Part shown: positions 17,724-26,566 of the stretch, piece after piece | How the letters are laid out: the number at the start of each line of letters is the position of its first letter | How positions within the stretch are numbered: the first letter of the stretch is position 1 | Assembly (NCBI RefSeq): GCF_018449525.1 | Contig: NZ_JAAVUS010000010.1 | Span: forward strand, 1 to 64,000 | Source: Bradyrhizobium sp. dw_78 | Lineage (GTDB): Bacteria; Pseudomonadota; Alphaproteobacteria; Rhizobiales; Xanthobacteraceae | Direction: 5' to 3' | Length of the DNA: 64,000 nt | The notes under the pieces: generated by a model | What the model was told of the DNA's origin: nothing | Database searches by the model: none | Seen by the model: the letters and a program-made list of their open reading frames with translations, nothing else | Made by a program: the position numbers and the translations under genes

Positions 17724-17965
17724 GCCGCCCGTTGCGGCGAAGAAGAACGCGCCGGCGCAGTTGCCGAGGTAGCGCACCCAAGCGAGCGTTTCGCTCCCCC
17801 ATCAACTTTGATCCAGAGCGCTGCGGTTCTCGTCCGTTTCTTGCCGGCGCCGTTTTGCCGGACAGAATGAGCACCGAGGTGCGCGCAAGCCGAGCTTGCA
17901 GCCGATCAGACAATGGCACCGGCATTGGACTGGGACCGATCATCATCGAACCACATGATTTCCTG

Positions 17966-18865
17966 CTACATAACAGTTTTTCGAACAGCGGCTTCCCGGA
18001 GAGCGATTTTTCTTTTTGCTTTGTGTCGTTGGCGACCGTTCCCGCGCTTCTTGGCCGGGGCGTTCGGCTCGGAGTCGGCAAGACCTGAAGCAAGATTGTT
18101 CTGCGCGCGGCGATCGATCAGTTCAACCCGCACTTCGATCTCTCGCAGGTTCTGAACCGTGGCCTTCACGGCGGCCGGCTTATCTCGTCTTTTGATTGCG
18201 TCAACAAGACCCGAATGAAAGGGAAGCATGCCGGAAAGCAAACCGAGCTTAAGCACCGCTCCGACGTGAACGATAAAATCATTCGCATGCGTCGCGAAGG
18301 CTTTGGTCAGATAGGCGTTGTGGGATGCCGTGACGATGGACAGGTGAAAATCATAGTCCAGCTTCGCCATCTCATCGCTATCTTGGACATCTTCCATGCA
18401 GCGCTGCCAAGCCGACATGATCGCATCCATTTCGGCTTGCGAATGTCTTTCCGCCGCGAATCCGCTCGCGGGAATCTCGATCAATTTCCGAAATTCCAGA
18501 AACTCAGCGCGCGTCTTCTTAGACGTCGGCGTCAGCAGGTCGCGCTGCCACACCTCTGCACCGGTGACGTAGGTCCCCGAGCCGCTCCGGGCTTCAACAA
18601 CGCCCAGATGGCCCAATACCCGCAACGCTTCTCGGACCGTGGAGCGACCCACGCCCAGAAGACGCCCAAGTTCGATCTCTGACGGCAACTTCGTCCCGGC
18701 CGCCCACGCATCCTCGGCCAGCATCTTTTTGATGACCGCGATGACCTCGTCGACCAGCGAGGTTCTCGCGACACGAGGCACTTGGACTTTTGGTGCTGTG
18801 TCCACCTGATCAATCGTCCCTGTGGGAAATGACGCAATCTTACGCACTGTGCCTCGTCTCAACAA
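17966..18865 (-). CDS. GntR/FadR-family transcriptional regulator
   Basis: A 299-residue repressor-type regulator. A winged-helix domain (GTKLPSEIELGRLLGVGRST, then REALRVLGHLGVVEARSGSG) lies near residues 55-105, followed by the helical FCD effector domain (EFRKLIEIPASGFAAERHS, DYDFHLSIVTASHNAYL) and a basic tail of about 40 residues that is unusual. Its start is about 110 bases from the divergent binding-protein gene, so it probably controls the ABC transporter and dehydrogenase in response to an organic acid or a related ligand. Confidence 0.87.
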   Translation of the reverse strand: MLRRGTVRKIASFPTGTIDQVDTAPKVQVPRVARTSLVDEVIAVIKKMLAEDAWAAGTKLPSEIELGRLLGVGRSTVREALRVLGHLGVVEARSGSGTYVTGAEVWQRDLLTPTSKKTRAEFLEFRKLIEIPASGFAAERHSQAEMDAIMSAWQRCMEDVQDSDEMAKLDYDFHLSIVTASHNAYLTKAFATHANDFIVHVGAVLKLGLLSGMLPFHSGLVDAIKRRDKPAAVKATVQNLREIEVRVELIDRRAQNNLASGLADSEPNAPAKKRGNGRQRHKAKRKIALREAAVRKTVM

Positions 18866-18898
18866 GCAGAAGGGCTAAAAAACGGTCTGGCAGTCTGC

Positions 18899-18909
18899 TT
18901 GTCAGACAG
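18899..18909. promoter_or_regulatory. Candidate FadR-type operator
   Basis: TTGTCAGACAG in the divergent intergenic region fits the loose FadR-family consensus (yGTn0-1KAC with dyad symmetry) and lies between the regulator and the binding-protein gene. GTCTG and CAGAC also flank it as a wider dyad. Assignment is by position and pattern only. Confidence 0.4.
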
Positions 18910-18978
18910 CTTTTGCGGCGCTAATCATTAGGCCGAGACGGGCATTCTTGCAAGTGTGGTTGGAACAGGAAGACCAAT

Positions 18979-20100
18979 ATGCGTTTGATCCAAGCTCTCG
19001 TTCTTTTCTTTGCTTCATGCACCGCGACGATGGTGGAAGCTCAACAGCTCAGCCTCCCGATTATCGTCCCGCTGACAGGGCCTCTCGCTCAGGACGGCAC
19101 GGCGCAACGAAATGCGACATTATTGGCGAAAGCTCACAGCTCCGCCGGTGGCAACGTCGCGATGGATGTGTTTGATACCGGTGGGGCGCCCGAGGGCGGG
19201 ACTAATGCGCTGGAGCGCGTCGGCGATCAAAAGGGCGTCGTCGCCGTGGTGGCGCCCGTCTTCGGCACGCAAGTCTTGCCGATGCTGGACGTGGCGAATG
19301 AACTCAAGCTACCTATGATCACAGTCTCGGGGACGGCGGCAATCACGGAAAAAGGCAGTCCCTTCATCTTCCGCTATTATCCGTCGGACGCTGTAACCAA
19401 ATATGCTCAGGCAAAATATGCCGTCGACACCCTCGGGAAGAAGCGCGTCGCCATCTTGTTCAATTCCGTCGCGTACGGCCAAAGCGGTGAATATCATCTG
19501 AAAAACTATGCGACCCGTTTCGGCGCAAAAGTTGTCTTTTCAGATTCCGTCGATTTGTCCATCAAGGACATGACTCCCCTGATCGCAAGGATACAAGCCG
19601 CTGAGCCAGACGTCATTCTGACGCAATTGCTGCCGACATCGATGGCTCTGTTTGCCAAACAATATGCTCAGTCGGGCGCCAAAATCACCGTCGTTGCAAA
19701 TACATTCCTGACCTACCCATCGACCACAGCTTTGCTCGAGCCATCGGAGATCGGGATGACCTGCGCCGAGACATCGGCCTGGATCGGAAAAGGCGCATCG
19801 CCGGCAATGGATCGCTTCATCGACGACTACATAGCCAAGTTCGGCATCCAGCCGGATGGGAGCGCGTTGCAGCAATATGATGGCTCGATGATGGTCATGA
19901 AAGCAATCGAGGGTGGCGCCGCGACAGCGAAAGACGTCAAGGCGTTCCTGGACACACAGACGTTTCACGGCGTCAGCATGGACTTCAAGAATGACGGCCA
20001 GGGAAACATGGCGCATTCGGCTGTCGTGGTCTGCTTTGACGGAAAGTCCCGCACGCCGAACCTGGCTGCTCGCTTCGACAACGTCGATATTACGAAGTAG
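18979..20100 (+). CDS. ABC transporter substrate-binding protein (LivJ-type)
   Basis: A 373-residue periplasmic binding protein of the branched-chain amino-acid/amide family. A signal peptide ends in MVEAQQ. The type I fold is seen in LPIIVPLTGPLAQDGTAQRN, VVAVVAPVFGTQVLPMLDVA and RVAILFNSVAYGQSGEYHL. Family members bind amino acids but also aromatic and other carboxylates; the dehydrogenase at the end of this cluster suggests an alcohol or cyclic acid, but that is inference. Confidence 0.87.
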   Translation: MRLIQALVLFFASCTATMVEAQQLSLPIIVPLTGPLAQDGTAQRNATLLAKAHSSAGGNVAMDVFDTGGAPEGGTNALERVGDQKGVVAVVAPVFGTQVLPMLDVANELKLPMITVSGTAAITEKGSPFIFRYYPSDAVTKYAQAKYAVDTLGKKRVAILFNSVAYGQSGEYHLKNYATRFGAKVVFSDSVDLSIKDMTPLIARIQAAEPDVILTQLLPTSMALFAKQYAQSGAKITVVANTFLTYPSTTALLEPSEIGMTCAETSAWIGKGASPAMDRFIDDYIAKFGIQPDGSALQQYDGSMMVMKAIEGGAATAKDVKAFLDTQTFHGVSMDFKNDGQGNMAHSAVVVCFDGKSRTPNLAARFDNVDITK

Positions 20101-20124
20101 CCGCGTCGCTGCCGAGGATTTCAC

Positions 20125-21042
20125 ATGGTTCAAATTCTCTTCAGCACGGTGGCGCTCGCCTCTGCGTATGCTTTGATGTCGCTGGGATTTGTGCTCGTCT
20201 TGAATGCGACCCAAGCCGTGAATTTCGGCCATGGAGCAATCGTCACTCTCGGCAGTTACATATCGTTCACGCTCGGCAGCATCCTTGGGTCGAACGGATT
20301 GCTGTTGCTGCCGGTCGTGATCCTGCTGTCCGCGCCGATCGGTCTCGTGTTGTATCTGGTGGCCTATCTCCCCCTGCAGAAACAGCCTGTCGTCACGATC
20401 TTCATTTCGACGATCTCGGTCGGCACCATCATCGAAAATTTAACGCTGCTGATCTATGGGCCGGAACCGAAATCCTCTCCGCCGATCCTGGGAACGTCGA
20501 TCCTGCATGTCGGATCGCAGGCGTTCAGCGAGCAATCCCTGGCCGTCATCGTAACGGCTGCGGTTCTCATCGCGATACAATACGTCCTGTTTACCCATAC
20601 GCGTATCGGCAAACGTCTGCGCGCAGTCGCACAAGATCCGTTCATGGCGGCGGCCTGCGGCATCGATGTTCGGGTGATGGTGGCCTCGACCTTTATGATC
20701 GCCACTGCGCTGGCCGGTGCTGCCGGAGCCTTTTTAGGCGCCACCTATTATACGTCCCCTACGGACGGAGCAAATTACACCATCAAGGCCTATCTCGCTG
20801 CGACGATCGGTGGCTGGGGAAGCCTGCCGGGCGCGGTGCTAGGAGCGTTCCTGGTCGCGATCTTCGAGATTTTAATTCCCGCACTGCCGGCGTTGTTTCC
20901 CGCCATCGATCGCGTTCTGCCGGGCAGCGACGGCATCTTCACGATGACATCCTCGACCGTCGTTCTCTTTGCGGTCTTTATCCTCGTTCTTCTTTTCCGG
21001 CCGCAGGGATTGCTCGGAGAGGCCGTTGGCAAGAGAGCTTGA
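20125..21042 (+). CDS. livH: ABC transporter permease (LivH-type)
   Basis: A 305-residue inner membrane permease with about eight hydrophobic helices. NATQAVNFGHGAIVTLGSYI and the EAA-like IGGWGSLPGAVLGAFLVA are diagnostic of LivH. It pairs with the LivM domain of the next gene, which starts 1 base after its stop. Confidence 0.88.
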   Translation: MVQILFSTVALASAYALMSLGFVLVLNATQAVNFGHGAIVTLGSYISFTLGSILGSNGLLLLPVVILLSAPIGLVLYLVAYLPLQKQPVVTIFISTISVGTIIENLTLLIYGPEPKSSPPILGTSILHVGSQAFSEQSLAVIVTAAVLIAIQYVLFTHTRIGKRLRAVAQDPFMAAACGIDVRVMVASTFMIATALAGAAGAFLGATYYTSPTDGANYTIKAYLAATIGGWGSLPGAVLGAFLVAIFEILIPALPALFPAIDRVLPGSDGIFTMTSSTVVLFAVFILVLLFRPQGLLGEAVGKRA

Positions 21043-21043
21043 G

Positions 21044-22846
21044 ATGCCTTTCTTGACCGCTCGCATGGCCGTATCGGCTGTAGGCGTCGCGCTTTTGATT
21101 GCCTGGCCGATCGTCTTTTCGTCGTTCTACGAACTCCGCGTGTTCGCGCTGGTTGGCGTCTTCGCGCTCCTCGCCATGGGGTATCAATTCATATTCGGTC
21201 ATGCCGGCGCGCTGTCTCTCGCGCAGGGGCTATTTTTCGGGTTGGGGAGCTATACCACAGCCATACTCGCCGTTCGTCTGGGGCTCGGTTTCCCGGCCAC
21301 CTTCGCCGCGTCCATCGCCTTGCCCGTGATCGCGGCAGCGCTGATTGCCCTATCCGTTTTGCGGCTCAGCTCGCATTATCTGGCGCTGGCCACGCTCGCC
21401 ATCAGCCAGATCGTCATGCTCGAGGCCGTCGATCAAGTGTCGTTGACCGGCGGCGCGAACGGCTTGCCCGGCGTTCCGGCCCCGATGATGTTCGGCCTCA
21501 CCGTCGGACGAGGTTTTCCGATGGTTGTGCTGATTTGGGGCCTGGTTGCGGTGGGAGCGGCATTTGCGCTTTGGGCCACCGGCGGTCTTCGCGGCAAGAC
21601 GCTGCAGATCGTCCGCGAAGACGAAATCGCGGCGCGCTCCATCGGCATTGATACGGCTCGCATCCGCTTTTTCATGCTTCTGCTAAGCGCGGGCTATGCC
21701 GGAGCCGCCGGCGCGCTCTACGCCCACACCGTGCGGATCGCATCCCCGGAAGCGCTCGATCTCAAGACCATGATCACCTGCCTGACCATCGCCGTCATTG
21801 GTGGCCGGACCAATGTGTGGGGAGCGATCGTCGGCGCATTGTTTGTCATCAACCTTCCGGAATGGCTCCGCTTCCTCGAACAGTCTTATGTGCTCGTGAC
21901 CGCGGTGCTGGTGCTCCTGGTTCTGATCGTCGCACCGGGAGGACTTGTGGGTCTGATCGAAAAGCTCTTTCCTCTCGCGCAAAGACCCGTTCCGAAAGAT
22001 GTCACGTCGATCGGAAATATCGGCTCCGAAGACCGTGGGCCGGCGATCGGCGCCACTCGGACCACGGTCGCCGCGGCGCCATGCTCGCCATCAGCACAGT
22101 TACTTGAAATCGCGGCGATCAGCAAATCGTTTGGCGGAATCCGGGCTCTCAGCGACGTTTCATTCTCACTTGGCCACGGCTCCATCACCGGGCTCATTGG
22201 CGCCAATGGATCCGGAAAAACCACGCTCGTCAATTGTATCACAGGCGTCGAACACATCGACAACGGGCGGATTGTCCTTGACAGCACCGAGCTGTCCGGG
22301 TGGCGGGAGCACGATATCGCGAGAAAGGGCGTCGTCCGGACATTCCAGAATATTCGCCTCGTGGACGACATGTCGGTCTGGGACAATGTTGCCGTATCGA
22401 GCTTTTCCGGCCGGAGGCATCTTTCTGGTTACGACGCCAGCGCATCATACGCGCGCGCGGCCGACCTCCTCGATCATGTCGGGATAAGCGATCTCGGGCG
22501 GATGTGCGGCGCACTCCCTTATGGCGCGAAGCGACGTGTCGAGATCGCGCGGGCGCTCGCTCTTCAACCGCAGCTTATCCTTCTCGACGAGCCGGCTGCC
22601 GGCCTGAACGAATCCGAGCAGAACGATTTGGCCGCGCGGCTGCAGGGTTTGGCCAATACAGGCGCGACGATGCTGATCGTCGAGCACAACATGCCCTTTC
22701 TCACCCGGCTCGTGTCACGGATGATCTGCCTGGACCAGGGTAAGATCATCGCAGACGGATGCCCGCAAGACATCTACCGTAACCCGGACGTTCTGCGCGC
22801 TTATCTGGGATCGGATTTCACGCAGACGGATGTCCAGGGTAGCTAG
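21044..22846 (+). CDS. Fused LivM permease and LivG ATPase
   Basis: One 600-residue protein joins two normally separate subunits. Residues 1-320 are a LivM permease (FIFGHAGALSLAQGLFFGLG, then VIGGRTNVWGAIVGALFVI). After a linker of about 40 residues comes a complete LivG ATPase with Walker A GANGSGKT near residue 390, the signature PYGAKRRVEIARAL, Walker B LILLDEPAAGLN and switch His in LIVEHNMPFL. The signature is a variant (YGAKR in place of YGQQR). The ATG at 21044 follows the LivH stop by one base. Confidence 0.9.
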   Translation: MPFLTARMAVSAVGVALLIAWPIVFSSFYELRVFALVGVFALLAMGYQFIFGHAGALSLAQGLFFGLGSYTTAILAVRLGLGFPATFAASIALPVIAAALIALSVLRLSSHYLALATLAISQIVMLEAVDQVSLTGGANGLPGVPAPMMFGLTVGRGFPMVVLIWGLVAVGAAFALWATGGLRGKTLQIVREDEIAARSIGIDTARIRFFMLLLSAGYAGAAGALYAHTVRIASPEALDLKTMITCLTIAVIGGRTNVWGAIVGALFVINLPEWLRFLEQSYVLVTAVLVLLVLIVAPGGLVGLIEKLFPLAQRPVPKDVTSIGNIGSEDRGPAIGATRTTVAAAPCSPSAQLLEIAAISKSFGGIRALSDVSFSLGHGSITGLIGANGSGKTTLVNCITGVEHIDNGRIVLDSTELSGWREHDIARKGVVRTFQNIRLVDDMSVWDNVAVSSFSGRRHLSGYDASASYARAADLLDHVGISDLGRMCGALPYGAKRRVEIARALALQPQLILLDEPAAGLNESEQNDLAARLQGLANTGATMLIVEHNMPFLTRLVSRMICLDQGKIIADGCPQDIYRNPDVLRAYLGSDFTQTDVQGS

Positions 22847-23560
22847 ATGACCGCCTCCGTTCTGAACATTGCGGGATGCAACGTTGCGTATGGGCAAATC
22901 AAAGCCTTGCATGACGTCGAGATCACCGTGGGGCCGGGCGAGATCATCGCGCTTGTCGGGGCCAACGGCGCCGGCAAAACCACGTTGATGAACGCCATCA
23001 TCGGCCACTTGCCTGCTGTTTCGGGCAGCATCCGCCTCGAAGGTACGGAGATCAGCAGGTTGTCCGTCCACAAGCGAGTGCGGCTCGGACTCGGATACTC
23101 ACCCGAGGGACGGCGGATATTTCCAGGGTTGAGCGTCAAGGAGAACCTCGATGTCGCCTCACGGGAGAGCTCGCTCGACTCCGCCCGGACCATCGATCAG
23201 GTCTATCACTTCTTTCCGGACCTCGCGGCAAGGCAGTCCTCGCTCGGATGGACTCTCTCGGGTGGACAGCAGCAGATGCTCGCGATCGGCCGCGCGTTGA
23301 TGATGCGGCCGAAGCTTTTGTTGCTCGATGAGCCGTCGCTCGGCCTGTCGCCGAAACTGACCAACGAGGTGCTGACGCGGTTGCCGGAGATCGTCGCATC
23401 CGGAATGGCCGCTCTCATTGCCGAGCAGAATATGTTGAAGGCGCTGGATATTTCTCACCGGGCGTATGTGCTGCGGAACGGATCGATTGTTCAAAGTGGC
23501 GAGTCGCAGGTGTTGAAAAAGGACGACAATGTCCGGCGTGCATTCTTGGGTGGATCGTAA
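22847..23560 (+). CDS. livF: ABC transporter ATP-binding protein (LivF-type)
   Basis: A 237-residue ATPase: Walker A GANGAGKTT near residue 38, signature LSGGQQQMLAIGRALM, Walker B LLLLDEPSLGLSP and switch region LIAEQNMLKALDIS. Together with the fused LivM-LivG protein it powers the transporter. It begins directly after the previous stop. Confidence 0.9.
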   Translation: MTASVLNIAGCNVAYGQIKALHDVEITVGPGEIIALVGANGAGKTTLMNAIIGHLPAVSGSIRLEGTEISRLSVHKRVRLGLGYSPEGRRIFPGLSVKENLDVASRESSLDSARTIDQVYHFFPDLAARQSSLGWTLSGGQQQMLAIGRALMMRPKLLLLDEPSLGLSPKLTNEVLTRLPEIVASGMAALIAEQNMLKALDISHRAYVLRNGSIVQSGESQVLKKDDNVRRAFLGGS

Positions 23561-23601
23561 GGCGCCAATGAGGTGTCGTTTTTGGCTATTGGAGATGTGA
23601 A

Positions 23602-24675
23602 GTGGTTATGCGCTGTTGGGCCGTCGTCGAGCACGGAAAAGATCTGCAGGAAATCGAGATGCAAATTCCTGAGCCGAGCGGGGCTCAGGTTCTTCTGGAG
23701 GTGACGCATTGCGGCGTGTGCCATACCGACCTGCATGTTTGGGCGGGTTTCTATGACCTCGGCGCAGGCAAGCGAAGCTACCTCAGGGATCGCGGGGTCA
23801 AGCTACCGCTTGCCATGGGACACGAAATTGTCGGCCGTGTCGTCAAGATGGGACCGAAAGCGACTGGCGTGAGCGTGGGCGATGTACGTATCGTCTATCC
23901 ATGGGTCGGATGCGGGCATTGCCGGCGCTGCCTCGCTGGCCAGGAAAATCTCTGTTCGGATGGACGGGCGATCGGAATATTCCAAAATGGCGGTTATGCG
24001 ACCCATGTCATGGCACAAGCGTCACGACATCTGGTCGATCCCGGCAATCTCGATCCGGCTCTCGCGGCGACCTATGCCTGCAGCGGCATCACCGTCTATT
24101 CCGCGATCAAGAAGGTCTTGCCCTTGCCGCCGGATGAACCGATCGTCCTGATCGGCGCCGGTGGCTTGGGGTTGTCGGCGATCGCAATTCTCAAATCGAT
24201 GGGACACCGTGCGATCATCAGCGTCGACGTAAACCAAGGCAAGCTGCAAGCTGCGCGCGATACCGGAGCCAGTCACACCGTGGACAGCACTACGCCCGAC
24301 GTGGCCGACCGCATCCTCGCCGCGGCAGGAGCGCCTGTCATTGCGGTGATCGACTTTGTCAACGGCTCGACGACGGCTGCCTTTGCCGTCGACGTGCTAT
24401 CCAAGGCAAAAGGCGGGCGCCTTGTCCAGGTTGGCCTGTTCGGTGGTGAGATCAAACTGGCTCTGCCAATCGTCGCGATGCGTGAACTGACGGTCGGCGG
24501 CAGTTATGTCGGGACATTGCAGGATTTGTTTGAATTGGTTGCGCTCGCCCAAAGTGGGAAGCTGGAGCCGACGGCCGTAACTATGGTTCCGATGGATCAG
24601 GCGAACGACGCCTTGAAACGACTTGAGCGTGGCGAGGTCGTGGGGCGTATCGTGCTCCAGTCTGAGCGGGCATAG
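23602..24675 (+). CDS. Zinc-dependent alcohol dehydrogenase
   Basis: A 357-residue MDR alcohol dehydrogenase. Catalytic zinc ligands appear in CGVCHTDLH and GHEIVG; the structural zinc site is CGHCRRCLAGQENLC; the Rossmann loop is IGAGGLGLSAIAIL. The start is GTG (23602), 41 bases after livF, so it is probably in the same operon and oxidises an alcohol derived from the imported compound. It resembles dehydrogenases of alicyclic acid metabolism (for example 6-hydroxycyclohexene-carboxyl-CoA dehydrogenase), but the substrate is not certain. Confidence 0.87.
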   Translation: MVMRCWAVVEHGKDLQEIEMQIPEPSGAQVLLEVTHCGVCHTDLHVWAGFYDLGAGKRSYLRDRGVKLPLAMGHEIVGRVVKMGPKATGVSVGDVRIVYPWVGCGHCRRCLAGQENLCSDGRAIGIFQNGGYATHVMAQASRHLVDPGNLDPALAATYACSGITVYSAIKKVLPLPPDEPIVLIGAGGLGLSAIAILKSMGHRAIISVDVNQGKLQAARDTGASHTVDSTTPDVADRILAAAGAPVIAVIDFVNGSTTAAFAVDVLSKAKGGRLVQVGLFGGEIKLALPIVAMRELTVGGSYVGTLQDLFELVALAQSGKLEPTAVTMVPMDQANDALKRLERGEVVGRIVLQSERA

Positions 24676-25023
24676 ACCACGGGCGCAGTTTGGCAAACTA
24701 CGATTACAAATGCCGTTCGCGGCGATCACGACGAGCGCGGAAGCCGGCTCTTTTGTCACGCCGGTGCGTTCCGATCCCGCCCTCTGCGCTCTAACATCGA
24801 TGGGCCGGCACAGAAAAACTCAAGAAAATTCCGAGAGGCCTGTACGCATGCTTAAGGGGAGCGCGCCCGCTCAACAACCTCGAGACGTACAGCGGGGCCC
24901 AGGAATTACGATGGGCTGGATTTTTGGTGCATCCGACGTCGCAGCCGGATAGGGGGGCGGAGTTATCGTTGGGCCAGGCGCGGCATCCTCGATCGCCTCC
25001 GCCGTCGTGCGCGCGCTATCCAA
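24676..25023. other. No recognisable gene
   Basis: Stretch between the dehydrogenase and the small lipoprotein. Short open frames only; no repeats or terminator that I could identify. Confidence 0.4.
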
Positions 25024-25188
25024 TTAGGCGCGGCAGCTCACATAAACGTCTGTACCGGGCCGGGCACCAAAGCCAAGACACTTCTGGTCGTCTCTGGCGT
25101 TTGCGGCTGCAATCTGTTGATCGCGCGTCATGCAGCCTGCTACCGAGGTCGCCGCAGCGACCGCAACTAACAATATAAGCGTTTTCAT
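25024..25188 (-). CDS. Small lipoprotein
   Basis: A 54-residue lipoprotein: MKTLILLVAV followed by Ala-rich sequence and the lipobox SVAGC (Cys19), then a short soluble part with DQQIAAANARDDQKCLGFGA and CRA at the end. It belongs to a type of short Cys-containing lipoprotein seen in Bradyrhizobium genomes, but it is shorter than those I recall. No function is known. Confidence 0.7.
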   Translation of the reverse strand: MKTLILLVAVAAATSVAGCMTRDQQIAAANARDDQKCLGFGARPGTDVYVSCRA

Positions 25189-25308
25189 TTCTTAGCCCCA
25201 GATTTTGAGTAGCCATCCAGATGCTGCTCCGTCAAGAGATCGGTAAGATCTATGGCGCTCGCGAGCGCACTTGAGGCGCTTTCCTCAACATTTTGGACGA
25301 CTCTCCGA

Positions 25309-26475
25309 TCAATCCGCGATTGTCGCCGCTGGATCGTCCGCACGCACGGAAGCCGCGATCTTGCCTGGATCAACCTTCCTCGATGCCGCCCAGGTCCGCA
25401 GCGCCGGCGGCCGGTAGGTCTTGTCCGCGCGCCAGCGCTCGAACACCGAGGTGTCGATGGTCTCGTTGATGTTGCTGACGCCGGGGCCTTCGTCCCTTGG
25501 CGCGATGCCGATCGGGCGATAATAGGGGCGGCCTAACGTCAGAAGGCGATACAGGCCCCACATGAATTCGGCATAAGAATCGGAGATCGGTGCAGCGTCG
25601 GCGGTAGCCTCGGCGGCAAAGCCGTCCTTGAAGGTGAGGCCGAGCGCCGCCGCCTTGCGCTCTAGCCATTTGAACGGAAGCTGCGCCAGCGGATCGCTGA
25701 AGCATCCGCCGCCGACATTGGCGTGGGCGCCGACGAACCAGCGCTGCTCGGTGCGCTCGATCGGCCGCGGCGTCGCGTGCGTCGCGCCTTCATTGGTCCA
25801 GAGCGTCGGCGCGAAGGCCTTGCGGTGCTCGTCGATCGCGAGCGCATGAAAGGCATATTCGTTGTTCAGGCGTAGCCCGGTGTTGAGGAACGGATAGGCC
25901 GATCCCTTCAGGCGGCGCAGCAGCGGGAAGGGCACGCCGAGCGCGCCGACCGTGTCGAACACGCCGAGGAATTTGATCGGCACGGCCTGCGCGAATTTCA
26001 GCATCCAGGATTCCTCGAAGCTGAAATCGGTCTTGCCGTTGTCCCGATCGGCCATCAGCTCGCGAATGGTTCGCTGGCCGGAGCGGCGGTAGCGCATGAA
26101 CAACTGGTTGACGCCGAGCGGTGCGCCGCTTTGCAGCAGCCCGCATTTGGAAACGAACCCTGAGAGGCTGCGCGCGGTGTAGGCGCCGCGGCTGAAGCCG
26201 AAGATGAAGATCTCGTCGCCGGGCTGATAATGCTCCATCAGCCACTCATAGGCGCTGGTGATCGCGGTATCGATGCCGGCGCCGAACATGCCGCCGCTGA
26301 TTTTTTCACCGAACTTGGTACCGAGGCCGGTCGAGTAATAGGCGCGCTGCTCGCGGCCGTCGGAGCCAACCGGCGAGAACAGCGCGCGGAAGCGCCAGAT
26401 GTTGGTGTTGTCGCTGACCTCGTTCCAGGTGCCGTCCAGAAACAGCGCAAGACGTTTCATCGGTAGCTCGGGCAT
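25309..26475 (-). CDS. DUF2235 alpha/beta hydrolase (Tle1-like)
   Basis: A 388-residue protein of the DUF2235 family, which includes Tle1 phospholipase effectors of type VI secretion. LALFLDGTWNEVSDNTNIWR opens the domain; the nucleophile elbow is GFSRGAYTAR (GxSxG); VFDTVGALGVP supplies the Asp region and HANVGGG a later His. No VgrG, tail or immunity gene is adjacent, so an effector role is not supported here. The ATG at 26475 has GAGGGG before it; the upstream extension to 26682 has no site. Confidence 0.87.
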   Translation of the reverse strand: MPELPMKRLALFLDGTWNEVSDNTNIWRFRALFSPVGSDGREQRAYYSTGLGTKFGEKISGGMFGAGIDTAITSAYEWLMEHYQPGDEIFIFGFSRGAYTARSLSGFVSKCGLLQSGAPLGVNQLFMRYRRSGQRTIRELMADRDNGKTDFSFEESWMLKFAQAVPIKFLGVFDTVGALGVPFPLLRRLKGSAYPFLNTGLRLNNEYAFHALAIDEHRKAFAPTLWTNEGATHATPRPIERTEQRWFVGAHANVGGGCFSDPLAQLPFKWLERKAAALGLTFKDGFAAEATADAAPISDSYAEFMWGLYRLLTLGRPYYRPIGIAPRDEGPGVSNINETIDTSVFERWRADKTYRPPALRTWAASRKVDPGKIAASVRADDPAATIAD

Positions 26476-26566
26476 GGTCAGCCCCTCGAATCGAGAAATA
26501 TTACCAAGTTTATCTCGCCGGCATGACGGATAGCCACGTAAGCAGATTGCCCGTCGGATTTCGCGG

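Noticed and set aside
25309..26475. Type VI secretion effector system
   Set aside because: Only the DUF2235 hydrolase is present; no VgrG, tail, adaptor or immunity gene is nearby.
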